From positions 1 to 35,226 of the forward strand of contig LWDJ01000020.1 in assembly GCA_002083435.1 (NCBI GenBank): a stretch of DNA of 35,226 nt, in the 5' to 3' direction. Below the pieces are notes generated by a model. The model had not been told where the DNA came from and did not search any database. It saw only the letters and a list, made by a program, of their open reading frames with translations. Source of the stretch: Proteobacteria bacterium SG_bin6 (lineage in GTDB: Bacteria > Pseudomonadota > Alphaproteobacteria > Sphingomonadales > Sphingomonadaceae). Positions 1-7,541 of the stretch are shown piece by piece (the stretch's first letter is position 1; every line of letters begins with the position of its first letter). A program made the position numbers and the translations under genes.

Positions 1-555
1 TGGCGCCAATATCTGCTGCCGCTGCTGCCGCCGCTGTTCGTCCAACTGGCGCGGGGCTGGAGCATCGCCGCGCCTTCGCGGCCGCTGCGCATCGCGACCG
101 CGATCTTCGTTGGCGCCGGCCTGTCACTGTCGATCGAGGCGTTGCTCGGCGCGGCCCGGCAGGGGCTGGCAATGCCCCGCGCCGCGCGGGAGAGCGACGC
201 GATTGGCGCGGCGTTGCGCGGCACGGGCGCGGGCGGGGCTGTGGCGACACTTTCGCCGCAATATCTGCCCGCCGCGGGGCTCGCGATCGACCCCCGCTTC
301 GCCGCCGGCCCCTTCTACTTTCGCGCCGAGGGACTGCTCGATCCAGCCGCCGAGCGGCGCCTGCACCTGCTGAGCACTGCCACTCTCCCCACCACGCCGC
401 TCGGCCCGGTACTGACCGGCGCCGAGCCCGACGGCGACGCCGCCCTCGCCGCCATTGCCCGCGCGCGCGGCTATCACCCGATCCGTGTCGACGGCACCCG
501 CTTCACCCTATGGCTGCCGCCAAACCCGCTTGCGCGCGCCCGCGAAGCATCGTAA
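1..555 (+). CDS. C-terminal part of a polytopic membrane protein (partial)
   Basis: The reading frame is open from the first base of the window to a TAA at 553-555, so the true start lies upstream. The visible 184 residues begin with two hydrophobic stretches (roughly residues 4-16 and 30-47), consistent with the last membrane helices. A mostly soluble Ala/Arg-rich C-terminal domain follows. Residues around FYFRAEGLLDP and RFTLWLPP look like a folded periplasmic or cytoplasmic tail. I do not recognise the family with certainty. A membrane-bound glycosyltransferase-like protein is one possibility, but no catalytic motif is visible in this fragment. A 106-base gap separates it from secE on the same strand. 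Confidence 0.6.
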   Translation, partial: WRQYLLPLLPPLFVQLARGWSIAAPSRPLRIATAIFVGAGLSLSIEALLGAARQGLAMPRAARESDAIGAALRGTGAGGAVATLSPQYLPAAGLAIDPRFAAGPFYFRAEGLLDPAAERRLHLLSTATLPTTPLGPVLTGAEPDGDAALAAIARARGYHPIRVDGTRFTLWLPPNPLARAREAS

Positions 556-661
556 GCGCGAACCAATCCGAAATCGCAAATAGGATCAGCGTCGGTGCCC
601 GCTTGGCGGGGCCGGACGGGAAGCCTATGTTCGGCGACTAGGATCAACGAAGGAAAATGGC

Positions 662-859
662 GTGGCGAAGACGACCCCGACTGAATTCATCCGCCAGGTG
701 CGCGCCGAAACCGCGAAAGTGGTATGGCCCAACTGGAAAGAAACGCGGATGACCGCGATCATGGTAGTGATCATGACCGCGATGCTCGGCCTGTTCTTCT
801 TCACGATCGACGCCTTCTTCGACGCGATCGTCAACTTGCTGCTGAACCTGGCGAAGTAA
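662..859 (+). CDS. secE: Preprotein translocase subunit SecE
   Basis: SecE is the small essential subunit of the SecYEG protein-export channel in the inner membrane. The 65-residue product matches the short single-span alphaproteobacterial form. A conserved amphipathic stretch (FIRQVRAETAKVVWPNWKET) precedes one hydrophobic helix (MTAIMVVIMTAMLGLFFFTI). The GTG at 662 is chosen because it gives the usual SecE length and follows a purine-rich AAGGAAAA stretch. The gene lies 20 bases upstream of nusG, the near-universal secE-nusG-rplK order, which supports the call. I looked for the tRNA-Trp gene that often precedes secE and did not see one in the 556-661 gap. Confidence 0.95.
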   Translation: MAKTTPTEFIRQVRAETAKVVWPNWKETRMTAIMVVIMTAMLGLFFFTIDAFFDAIVNLLLNLAK

Positions 860-879
860 GGAAGGGCCGGAAGGGACTT

Positions 880-1416
880 ATGGCGCGCTGGTACATCATT
901 CACGCTTATTCGGGCTTTGAAGGCAAGGTTCGCGACGCGATCATGGCCGAGGCGACCCGGCTCGGGCTCGAACAGCTGGTCGAGGCGATCGAAGTGCCGA
1001 CCGAAACCGTCACCGAGGCCCGGCGCGGCAAGAAAATCCAGGTCGAGCGCAAGTTCATGCCTGGCTATGTGCTCGCCAAGCTCGAGATGAACGACGACGT
1101 CTATCACCTCGTCAAGAACACGCCCAAAGTGACGGGCTTCCTCGGGCCGAACGGCAAACCGCAGGCCATCAGCGATGGCGAAGCATCGCGGATGCTCTCG
1201 ACCAAGGACGAAGCGGCGCCCACCACCAAGACCAAGATCAAGGTCGATTTCGAGATCGGCGACGCGGTGAAGGTGCTCGAAGGCCCGTTCGCGAGCTTCA
1301 ACGGCACCGTGGAGGGCCTCGATTTCGACAAGTCGAAGGTCAAGGTGTCGGTGTCGATCTTCGGCCGCGCGACCCCGGTCGAACTCGATTTCGAGCAGGT
1401 CGAGCGCGTCAAGTAA
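880..1416 (+). CDS. nusG: Transcription termination/antitermination protein NusG
   Basis: NusG binds RNA polymerase, suppresses pausing, and links it to Rho or to the ribosome. The 178-residue protein has an N-terminal NGN domain beginning ARWYIIHAYSGFE, with the family motif FMPGYVLAKLEMND near residue 60. The C-terminal KOW domain (about residues 125-178) contains GDAVKVLEGPFASFNGTVE. The ATG at 880 is preferred over in-frame starts inside secE because it gives the family N-terminus directly and follows a GGAAGGG ribosome binding site. It is cotranscribed with secE, and rplK follows after 151 bases. Confidence 0.96.
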   Translation: MARWYIIHAYSGFEGKVRDAIMAEATRLGLEQLVEAIEVPTETVTEARRGKKIQVERKFMPGYVLAKLEMNDDVYHLVKNTPKVTGFLGPNGKPQAISDGEASRMLSTKDEAAPTTKTKIKVDFEIGDAVKVLEGPFASFNGTVEGLDFDKSKVKVSVSIFGRATPVELDFEQVERVK

Positions 1417-1419
1417 GTT

Positions 1420-1449
1420 GCGCGAGCGGCTTCGTGCCGCTATGCGCGC
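1420..1449 (+). other. GC-rich hairpin between nusG and the rplK leader
   Basis: Six paired bases (AGCGGC at 1425-1430 with GCCGCT at 1436-1441) enclose a TTCGT loop. The stem can be extended by GCGCG/CGCGC arms across a short bulge. It sits directly after the nusG stop codon. There is no T-run after it, so it is not a classical intrinsic terminator. It could be an RNA-stability or attenuation element, or have no function. Confidence 0.3.
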
Positions 1450-1491
1450 GCCTTCGCCGTACCGCCCGACTCGGGCGCCGGGCGCTTCCGT

Positions 1492-1519
1492 GCGGGAGGC
1501 TTTCAGCCGCTTGAACCGC
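1492..1519 (+). promoter_or_regulatory. Probable ribosomal protein L1 binding site in the rplK leader
   Basis: The transcript can fold as GCGG (1492-1495) paired with CCGC (1516-1519). An asymmetric internal loop follows (GA on one side, GCTTGAA on the other), then an inner GGC/GCC stem with a TTTCA loop. This matches the shape of the known L1 target in 23S rRNA, where a GG-GA-GCC strand faces a GAAAUA-containing strand. L1 is known to repress its own operon by binding an rplK leader in several bacteria. The element is 48 bases before rplK and two genes before rplA. The fold is seen directly; L1 binding is inferred. Confidence 0.5.
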
Positions 1520-1567
1520 TAAACTTGAACCGGGTGACCGCGTGCCGCCCCCTATAGAGTGAGATCA

Positions 1568-1999
1568 ATGGCCAAGAAGATTACCGGCTATATCAAGCTG
1601 CAGGTTCCTGCAGGCAAAGCCAACCCCTCGCCGCCGATCGGCCCCGCGCTCGGTCAGCGCGGCGTCAACATCATGGAATTCTGCAAGGCGTTCAACGCCG
1701 CGACTACCGATCTGGAAGTCGGCTCGCCGATCCCGACGGTGATCACGGTCTATGCCGACCGCAGCTTCTCGTTCGAGACCAAGACGCCACCCGCGACCTT
1801 CCTCATCAAGAAGGCGATGAACCTGAAGTCGGGCTCGAAGGAGCCGGGCAAGGTGAAGGCCGGCACGATCAAGCGCTCGCAGCTGAGCGAGATCGCCCAG
1901 GTGAAGATGAAGGATCTGAACGCCAACGATATCGAAGCGGCGACCCGCATCATCGAAGGCTCCGCCCGCGCGATGGGCGTCGACGTGGTGGAGGGCTGA
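1568..1999 (+). CDS. rplK: 50S ribosomal protein L11
   Basis: L11 forms part of the GTPase-associated centre of the large ribosomal subunit. The 143-residue length is standard. The N-terminus (KKITGYIKLQVPAGKANPSPP) contains the conserved proline-rich motif, followed by GPALGQRGVNIMEFCKAFN. The C-terminal RNA-binding domain ends in IEGSARAMGVDV. The ATG at 1568 is chosen over an in-frame GTG at 1559 because MAKKI is the canonical start. It is followed after four bases by rplA, so the two are translated from one message and probably share the L1-type control upstream. Confidence 0.97.
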   Translation: MAKKITGYIKLQVPAGKANPSPPIGPALGQRGVNIMEFCKAFNAATTDLEVGSPIPTVITVYADRSFSFETKTPPATFLIKKAMNLKSGSKEPGKVKAGTIKRSQLSEIAQVKMKDLNANDIEAATRIIEGSARAMGVDVVEG

Positions 2000-2003
2000 T
2001 ACC

Positions 2004-2702
2004 GTGGCGAAGCTGACCAAGAAGGCGAAGACTCTCGCCACCGCCGTCAACCGCGACAAGCTGTACGGCGTCGATGAAGCCATCGCGCTTGCCAAGTCGA
2101 ACGCGACCGCCAAATTCGACGAGACGATCGAAGTCGCGCTCAACTTGGGCGTCGATCCGCGCCATGCCGACCAGATGGTCCGCGGCGTCGTGACGCTTCC
2201 CAAGGGCACCGGCAAGACGGTGCGCGTCGGCGTGTTCGCGCGCGGCGCCAAGGCCGATGAAGCCAAGGCGGCGGGTGCCGATGTCGTCGGCGCCGAGGAT
2301 CTGATGGAGCTGGTGCAGGGCGGCACGATCGATTTCGACCGCTGCATCGCGACCCCGGACATGATGGGCGTCGTCGGCCGGCTCGGCAAGATCCTCGGCC
2401 CCAAGGGCCTGATGCCCAACCCCAAGCTCGGCACCGTGACGATGAACGTCGGCGAAGCGGTGAAGGCGGCGAAGGGCGGCCAGGTTGAATACCGCGTCGA
2501 AAAGGCGGGCATCATCCACTCCGGCATCGGCAAGGCGAGCTTCGCCGCCGAAGACCTGCGCGCGAACTTCGACGCGCTGGTCGACGCGGTGGTGAAGGCC
2601 AAGCCCTCGGGCGCCAAGGGCAAGTACGTCAAGAAGATCGCGATCAGCTCGACCATGGGCGCGGGCATCAAGATCGACATCGCCGAGGTCGCGGGCGCCT
2701 AA
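2004..2702 (+). CDS. rplA: 50S ribosomal protein L1
   Basis: L1 builds the mobile stalk near the ribosomal E site and in many bacteria represses its own rplK-rplA message. The 232-residue product has the usual length. It shows the family signature KFDETIEVALNLGVDPRHAD early on, the interdomain segment with GILGPKGLMPNP-like residues (KILGPKGLMPNPKLGTVT), and the C-terminal SSTMGAGIKID motif. The GTG start at 2004 gives MAKLTKK. A strong intrinsic terminator begins 30 bases after the stop, so rplJ and rplL are not cotranscribed downstream here. Confidence 0.97.
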   Translation: MAKLTKKAKTLATAVNRDKLYGVDEAIALAKSNATAKFDETIEVALNLGVDPRHADQMVRGVVTLPKGTGKTVRVGVFARGAKADEAKAAGADVVGAEDLMELVQGGTIDFDRCIATPDMMGVVGRLGKILGPKGLMPNPKLGTVTMNVGEAVKAAKGGQVEYRVEKAGIIHSGIGKASFAAEDLRANFDALVDAVVKAKPSGAKGKYVKKIAISSTMGAGIKIDIAEVAGA

Positions 2703-2731
2703 GCCCGCCTAACACGACCTTCTGAAAACGG

Positions 2732-2770
2732 GAGCGGTGATCCGAGACGATCGGATCACCGCTCTTTTTT
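2732..2770 (+). terminator. Intrinsic terminator of the secE-nusG-rplKA unit
   Basis: A perfect 14-base inverted repeat (2732-2745 and 2751-2764) closes a GACGA loop and is followed by six T residues at 2765-2770. This is the textbook form of a Rho-independent terminator. It ends the ribosomal protein unit 22 bases before the 3' end of the convergent serA. Confidence 0.93.
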
Positions 2771-2791
2771 ATCTGGCGCGGGGCGGCGCTG

Positions 2792-4372
2792 TCAGGCGAA
2801 CCCCAGCGCCATCGCCGTGCGCACCCCGGGGAGCGCACGAACCTGGGCGATCAGCGCCGCCGTCACCGGCTCGTCGACCGAGAGCAGCAGCACCGCCTCG
2901 CCCCCCGCCGAACGGCGTCCAAGATGGAAGGTCGCGATGTTGACGCCCGCGTCGCCGAGCGTGCTTCCCAGCCGGCCGATGAAGCCCGGCGCGTCCTCGT
3001 TCACCACATAGAGCATGTGGCCCGCGAGATCGGCCTCGACCTTGATGCCGAACAGTTCGACCAGGCGCGGCGCCTGATCGCCGAATAGGGTGCCCGCGAC
3101 CGAACGCTCGCCGGCCTGTGTCTTCACCGTCACGCGGACGAGCGTGTGGTAATCACCCTCGCGGTCATGCCGCACCTCGCGCACGTCGAGCCCGCGCTCC
3201 TTCGCCAGGAAGGGCGCGTTGACCATGTTGACCGTGTCCGAATGGACCCGGAGCATACCGGCGAGCACCGCGCTGGTGATCGGCTTCTGGTTGAGGCTGG
3301 CGGCCGCCCCCTCCACCTCGATCGCGACGCCGCCCAGCGCGCCGTGCGACAATTGGCCGACGAGCGAGCCCAATTTCTCGGCAAGCGCCATGTACGGCTT
3401 CAGCTTGGGCGCCTCCTCCGCCGACAGCGAGGGCACGTTGAGCGCGTTGGTGATGCCGCCGCTCACCAGATAATCGGCCATCTGCTCCGCCACCTGGATC
3501 GCGACATTCACCTGCGCCTCGGTGGTCGAGGCACCGAGATGCGGGGTGGAGACGAAGCCCGGCGTGCCGAACAGCGGCGACGCCTTGGCCGGCTCCTCGG
3601 CGAACACGTCGAGCGCCGCACCCGCGATATGGCCGCTATCGAGCGCCGCTTTCAACGCCGCCTCGTCGATCAACCCGCCGCGCGCGCAATTGACGATGCG
3701 GATGCCCTTCTTGGTTTTCGCCAGCGCCTCGGCCGAGAGGATGTTGCGCGTCTGGTCGGTGAGCGGGGTGTGCAGGCTGATGAAATCGGCGCGCGCCAGC
3801 AGCGTGTCGAGATCGACCTTCTCCACCCCCAGCTCGACGGCGCGTTCGGGGGTGAGGAAGGGATCATAGGCGATCACTTTCATCCGCAGGCCCAGCGCCC
3901 GCTCGGCGACGATCGAGCCGATATTGCCGCAGCCGATCAGCCCCAGCGTCTTGGCGTAGAGTTCCACGCCCATGAAGCGGTTCTTCTCCCATTTGCCGGC
4001 CTGGGTGCTCGCGTCCGCCTCGGGGAGCTGGCGGGCGAGCGCGAACATCAGCGCGATCGCGTGTTCGGCGGTGGTGATCGAATTGCCGAAGGGGGTGTTC
4101 ATCACCACCACGCCCTTGGCGCTCGCGGCGGGGATATCGACATTGTCGACGCCGATCCCGGCGCGGCCGATGACTTTGAGATTGGTGGCGTGCGCCAGAA
4201 TATCCTTGGTCACCTTGGTCGAGGAACGGATAGCAAGGCCGTCATAATCGCCGATGATCGCCTTCAGTTCATCGGGCGTCTTGCCGGTGATTTCATCGAC
4301 CTCGACGCCGCGCGCGCGGAAGATGGCGGCGGCTTGGGGGTCCATTTTGTCGGAGATGAGGACTTTGGGCAT
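2792..4372 (-). CDS. serA: D-3-phosphoglycerate dehydrogenase
   Basis: SerA oxidises 3-phosphoglycerate to 3-phosphohydroxypyruvate, the first step of serine synthesis. The 526-residue length marks the long form with an extra ASB domain and a C-terminal ACT domain (about residues 455-526, GHMLYVVNEDAPGFIGRLG) that usually senses serine. The NAD-binding loop GLIGCGNIGSI is at about 144-154. The catalytic Arg231 (in ARGGLID), Glu260 and His278 (in HLGAST) are all present. The ATG at 4372 gives the standard start MPKVLISDKM; the open frame upstream runs through palindromic repeats and is not coding. It lies downstream of serC on the same strand, 191 bases away. Confidence 0.97.
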   Translation of the reverse strand: MPKVLISDKMDPQAAAIFRARGVEVDEITGKTPDELKAIIGDYDGLAIRSSTKVTKDILAHATNLKVIGRAGIGVDNVDIPAASAKGVVVMNTPFGNSITTAEHAIALMFALARQLPEADASTQAGKWEKNRFMGVELYAKTLGLIGCGNIGSIVAERALGLRMKVIAYDPFLTPERAVELGVEKVDLDTLLARADFISLHTPLTDQTRNILSAEALAKTKKGIRIVNCARGGLIDEAALKAALDSGHIAGAALDVFAEEPAKASPLFGTPGFVSTPHLGASTTEAQVNVAIQVAEQMADYLVSGGITNALNVPSLSAEEAPKLKPYMALAEKLGSLVGQLSHGALGGVAIEVEGAAASLNQKPITSAVLAGMLRVHSDTVNMVNAPFLAKERGLDVREVRHDREGDYHTLVRVTVKTQAGERSVAGTLFGDQAPRLVELFGIKVEADLAGHMLYVVNEDAPGFIGRLGSTLGDAGVNIATFHLGRRSAGGEAVLLLSVDEPVTAALIAQVRALPGVRTAMALGFA

Positions 4373-4384
4373 GGTTCGATCCTG

Positions 4385-4560
4385 AACTTCCCCCTCTCCC
4401 GCGTGCGGGAGAGGGCTGGGGTGAGGGTGGGATGCAAAAGGTGGCTCACTCCCTCTCCCCTTCAGGGGAGAGGGTCGGGGAGAGGGGAAGATGCAGGGCG
4501 TCCGCTCTGCTCCCTGGCCCCTCTCCCAACCCTCTCCCCTGAAGGGGAGAGGGCTAGGAG
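4385..4560. repeat. Cluster of three palindromic intergenic repeats (serC-serA)
   Basis: Three short palindromes fill the serC-serA gap. 4392-4402/4405-4415 has 11-base arms with a GT spacer. 4451-4460/4465-4474 has 10-base arms around TTCA. 4530-4539/4544-4553 has the same 10-base arms around TGAA, so it is the second copy reversed. Each is flanked on one side by a G-rich tail of the type GGTTGGGNGAGGGG. The last two therefore form an inverted pair, like REP/BIME units in other proteobacteria. They would be transcribed in the serC-serA message as stable hairpins that could protect or separate the two cistrons. Function is inferred; the repeats are seen directly. Confidence 0.85.
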
Positions 4561-4563
4561 CGT

Positions 4564-5712
4564 CTAGCCGCCTCGCGCTTGCGCATAAGCCCAGTCGAGC
4601 CACGGGCCGAGCGCCTCCACATCGGCGGTGTCGACCGTCGCGCCGCACCAGATGCGCAGGCCCGGCGGCGCGTCGCGATAGCCGGCGATGTCGAACGCCG
4701 CGCCCTCGGCCTCGAGCAGGCCCGCCAGCTTTTTGATCAGCGCGGCATCGGCGCCCGCGACCGTCAGGCAGACGCTGGTCTTGGAGCGCGTCGCGGGATT
4801 GGCGGCGAGGTGACCCAGCCAGTCGCGCGCGTCGACGATCGCATCAAGCGCCGCCGTATTGGCGTCGCTGCGCGCGATCAGCGCGTCGAGCCCGCCGAGC
4901 CCTTCCGCCCATTCGAGCGCGAAGATCACGTCCTCGACCGCGAGCATCGACGGGGTATTGATCGTCTCCCCCGCGAACACGCCTTCCACCAATTTGCCGC
5001 CCTTCGTCAGGCGGAAAATCTTGGGCAGCGGCCAGGCAGGGGTATAGCCCTCCAGCCGCTCGACCGCGCGCGGGCCGAGGATCAGCACGCCGTGCGCCCC
5101 CTCCCCGCCCAGCACCTTCTGCCAGCTGAAGGTGGTGACATCGAGCTTGTCCCAAGGCAGGTCGTACGCGAACACCGCGCTGGTCGCGTCGGCGAAGCTA
5201 AGGCCTTCACGGTCAGCGGCGATCCAGTCGCCGTTCGGCACGCGCACGCCGCTGGTCGTGCCGTTCCAGGTGAACAACACGTCATGCCCCCAATCGACCG
5301 CGCCGAGATCGGGCAGCGCGCCATAATCCGCGCGCAGGATGGTGGGGTTGAGCTTCAGCTGCTTGACCGCATCGGTCACCCAACCCTCGCCAAAGCTTTC
5401 CCAGGCGAGCGCGGTGACGGGCCGGGCGCCCAGCATCGTCCACATCGCCATTTCATAGGCGCCGGTATCCGAGCCCGGTACGATCGCGATGCGGTGGGTG
5501 TCGGGCACGCGCAGCACCGCGCGGGTCAGCGCGATCGCGCGTTCGAGTCGCGCCTTGCCGATCTTGGAACGGTGCGAGCGGCCGAGCGACGCTGTCGCGA
5601 GCTTGTCGGCCGACCAGCCGGGCGGTTTGGCGCAGGGACCGGAGGAGAAAAAGGGACGCGCCGGCTTCACCGACGGCTTGGTGCGCGCCGCTGGGGCGCC
5701 GAATTCAGTCAT
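4564..5712 (-). CDS. serC: Phosphoserine aminotransferase
   Basis: SerC is the PLP enzyme that converts 3-phosphohydroxypyruvate to phosphoserine, the step after SerA. The 382-residue protein carries FSSGPCAKPPGW near the N-terminus and SLGRSHRSKIGK at 43-53. The PLP-binding lysine is predicted at Lys199 in TTFSWQKVLGGEGAHG. It is the alphaproteobacterial type, longer at the start than the E. coli enzyme. The ATG at 5712 is supported by an AAGGAG ribosome binding site that is itself inside a small hairpin (see the leader entry). It is the first gene of the serC-serA unit and divergent from the lipoprotein gene at 5879. Confidence 0.96.
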   Translation of the reverse strand: MTEFGAPAARTKPSVKPARPFFSSGPCAKPPGWSADKLATASLGRSHRSKIGKARLERAIALTRAVLRVPDTHRIAIVPGSDTGAYEMAMWTMLGARPVTALAWESFGEGWVTDAVKQLKLNPTILRADYGALPDLGAVDWGHDVLFTWNGTTSGVRVPNGDWIAADREGLSFADATSAVFAYDLPWDKLDVTTFSWQKVLGGEGAHGVLILGPRAVERLEGYTPAWPLPKIFRLTKGGKLVEGVFAGETINTPSMLAVEDVIFALEWAEGLGGLDALIARSDANTAALDAIVDARDWLGHLAANPATRSKTSVCLTVAGADAALIKKLAGLLEAEGAAFDIAGYRDAPPGLRIWCGATVDTADVEALGPWLDWAYAQARGG

Positions 5713-5775
5713 GTCAACTCTCCTTGCAGAGAGCACGCGCGGCGTTGGGACCGCGTGGCCCGTCGACCCCGGTAA
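5713..5775 (-). promoter_or_regulatory. Structured serC leader (serC-motif-like)
   Basis: Two hairpins lie directly upstream of the serC start on the minus strand. The first pairs CACGCG (5752-5757) with CGCGTG (5734-5739). The second pairs CTCTC (5729-5733) with GAGAG (5718-5722), and its loop-side strand contains the AAGGAG ribosome binding site. An RNA motif with two hairpins upstream of serC, the second overlapping the ribosome binding site, has been described in alphaproteobacteria as the serC motif; I match by architecture only. Likely role: control of serC translation. The ligand or trans-factor is not visible. Confidence 0.5.
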
Positions 5776-5878
5776 CGATCTTTCGCGCATCGTCAATGGC
5801 GCTGATGAAAAATTACCACAGGCGGCGCCGTTCGCTTGGTTAACGCAGCGTTTAACATCACGCGCTAGGCGGAGTGCC

Positions 5879-6547
5879 ATGCCCCGCCGCGCCCCCGCCT
5901 TCGGCCTTGCCCTGCTGCTCGCCGGCTGTTTTGGCGGGGACCGCGTCGCCCCGCCGCCCCCGCGTCCGCGAGCGAGCCCAGCGGTCACGCTTAACCTGCC
6001 GACCAGCCGCGAAACGCAGGCCTGCTTCGCCGATCTCTCGCGCCAGGGCGTGCGCTATTCACCATTGCCGGACCGCGATTATGGCGGCGGTTGCCAGCTG
6101 ATCGGCGCGGTACAGCTGATCGACATTGGCGTTCCCGTCACCGGCATCAAAGGGATGCGCTGCGGGCTCGCGCGCACCTTCATCGGCTGGGCGCGGAACG
6201 GCGTCGCGCCCGCCGCGCGCGAGATACTGGGCGGCGAGCTTGCCCGGATCGAAACCATGGGGAGCTATGCCTGCCGCAACACCGTCGGCACCGCCCCCGC
6301 TTACACGCGCCTGTCAGGCCATGCGCTGGGCAATGCGGTGGATGTCAGCGGCTTCATGCTGACAGACGGACGGCGCATCACGGTGCAGGACGGGTGGCGC
6401 TCGCCCGACCCCGCCACCGCCGAGTTCCTCCGCGTGATCCGTGCCTCCGCCTGCAAGCGGTTCGGCACGGTGCTCAGCCCCGACTATAATGCGGCACACT
6501 ACAACCATTTTCATCTGGAGGATGATCGCGCCGGCTTCTGCCGCTAG
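5879..6547 (+). CDS. Extensin-like C-terminal domain lipoprotein
   Basis: The 222-residue product begins with a lipoprotein signal (LALLLAGC, modified Cys17) followed by a proline-rich linker, so it should be anchored in the periplasm. The rest fits the extensin-like C-terminal domain family, a cell-wall-associated fold resembling peptidoglycan carboxypeptidases. Supporting motifs are CFADLSRQGVRY, SYACRN, LSGHALGNAVDVSGF and the C-terminal AHYNHFHLE. The His and Asp residues in SGHALGNAVDVSGF and the HYNHFH cluster are placed as metal ligands would be. Six or more Cys residues could form disulfides. The ATG at 5879 starts the lipobox signal with no spare residues. It is divergent from serC. 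Confidence 0.85.
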   Translation: MPRRAPAFGLALLLAGCFGGDRVAPPPPRPRASPAVTLNLPTSRETQACFADLSRQGVRYSPLPDRDYGGGCQLIGAVQLIDIGVPVTGIKGMRCGLARTFIGWARNGVAPAAREILGGELARIETMGSYACRNTVGTAPAYTRLSGHALGNAVDVSGFMLTDGRRITVQDGWRSPDPATAEFLRVIRASACKRFGTVLSPDYNAAHYNHFHLEDDRAGFCR

Positions 6548-6580
6548 CCGTAGCGGTTCGGCTGGGTTAGGGCCGGGGAA

Positions 6581-7483
6581 ATGAGCGACGCCAAAATTCC
6601 CAACCGCCTGTTCGCCCCCGCGCGCCAGGACGCCGAAACCGCCAAGGGATCGATCCGCACTCCGCAGACCGAAGACCCCGCCTACCGCCTCGCCTTTCAG
6701 GACATGGACTTCCTGCTGCGCGAGGATTTGCGCCCGGTGCGCTTCCAGCTGGAACTGCTGAAGCCCGAGCTGATCCTGGAGGAAGCCGGGATCGCTTCCA
6801 CTTTCGTGTTCTATGGCTCGGCGCGCATCCCCGAGCCCGCCAAGGCGCAGGCGCTGCTCGAACTTGCCGAGGGCGACGAAGCGCGGCGGATCGCCGAGCG
6901 GTTGGTCGAGAAATCGAAATATTATGACGAGGCGCGCAAGCTCGCCCAGATCGTCAGCCAGGTGCCGCGCGATGCCGCTGGCCGGCGCCAGTTCGTGGTG
7001 TGCTCGGGCGGCGGGCCGTCGATCATGGAAGCCGCAAACCGCGGCGCGACCGATGTCGGCGCCGAATCGATCGGGCTCAACATCGTGCTGCCGCACGAGC
7101 AGGCGCCCAACCCCTACGTCACCCCCAAGCTCAGCCTGCAATTCCACTATTTCGCGCTGCGCAAGATGCACTTCCTGCTCCACGCGCGCGCGCTCGCGGC
7201 TTTCCCCGGCGGTTTCGGCACGTTCGACGAACTGTTCGAGCTGCTGACACTCATCCAAACCGGCAAGATCGAGCCGATGCCGGTGATGCTGTTCGGCGAG
7301 GGCTTCTGGCGCCGGGTGGTGAACTGGGAGGCGCTGTGCGAGGAAGGCGTGATCTCGCCGCGTGACCTGAAGATTTTCCGCTTCGTCGAAACCGCCGAGG
7401 AAGCTTGGGATTTCGTCCGTGCCTTCTACCGCGAGCGCCAGCACCCGACCGGCGGCGACCCACTGGATGGGCCGAGCGACTAG
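6581..7483 (+). CDS. LOG-family protein (TIGR00730-like nucleotide phosphoribohydrolase)
   Basis: The 300-residue product has the two hallmark motifs of the LOG/'lysine decarboxylase' family: SGGGPSIMEAANRG at about 142-155 and PGGFGTFDELFE at about 209-220. Family members release the free base from nucleoside 5'-monophosphates. In plants and some bacteria this activates cytokinins; in most bacteria the physiological role is unclear. This is the longer subtype with about 70 extra N-terminal residues, and a charged insertion (ELAEGDEARR) before the first motif. It starts at ATG 6581 after a GGGG sequence. The downstream glyoxalase genes are on the same strand but separated by 58 bases. Confidence 0.88.
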   Translation: MSDAKIPNRLFAPARQDAETAKGSIRTPQTEDPAYRLAFQDMDFLLREDLRPVRFQLELLKPELILEEAGIASTFVFYGSARIPEPAKAQALLELAEGDEARRIAERLVEKSKYYDEARKLAQIVSQVPRDAAGRRQFVVCSGGGPSIMEAANRGATDVGAESIGLNIVLPHEQAPNPYVTPKLSLQFHYFALRKMHFLLHARALAAFPGGFGTFDELFELLTLIQTGKIEPMPVMLFGEGFWRRVVNWEALCEEGVISPRDLKIFRFVETAEEAWDFVRAFYRERQHPTGGDPLDGPSD

Positions 7484-7541
7484 CTTGGCCGGAAGCGCCG
7501 CCGCCCCTATCTAGCCTGCGAACATCAGGGAGTGCGTTTGC

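Noticed and set aside
556..661. tRNA-Trp gene before secE
   Set aside because: No cloverleaf, CCA end or T-loop GTTC-type sequence could be found in this gap.
724..879. N-terminal extension of nusG upstream of 880
   Set aside because: It overlaps secE in another frame, adds residues absent from NusG, and ATG 880 has a ribosome binding site.
4264..4449. Small minus-strand peptide with the phrase LHPTLTPALSRTRERG
   Set aside because: This is the translated form of the palindromic repeats, often mis-annotated as a protein.
4385..4560. CRISPR array
   Set aside because: The repeats are self-palindromic, few, in both orientations and without regular spacers; no cas genes are present.
3146..4567. 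Long plus-strand open frame (473 codons) opposite serA
   Set aside because: It is antisense to serA, rich in Arg/Gly/His, and shows no recognisable motif. High-GC genes often leave the antisense frame open.
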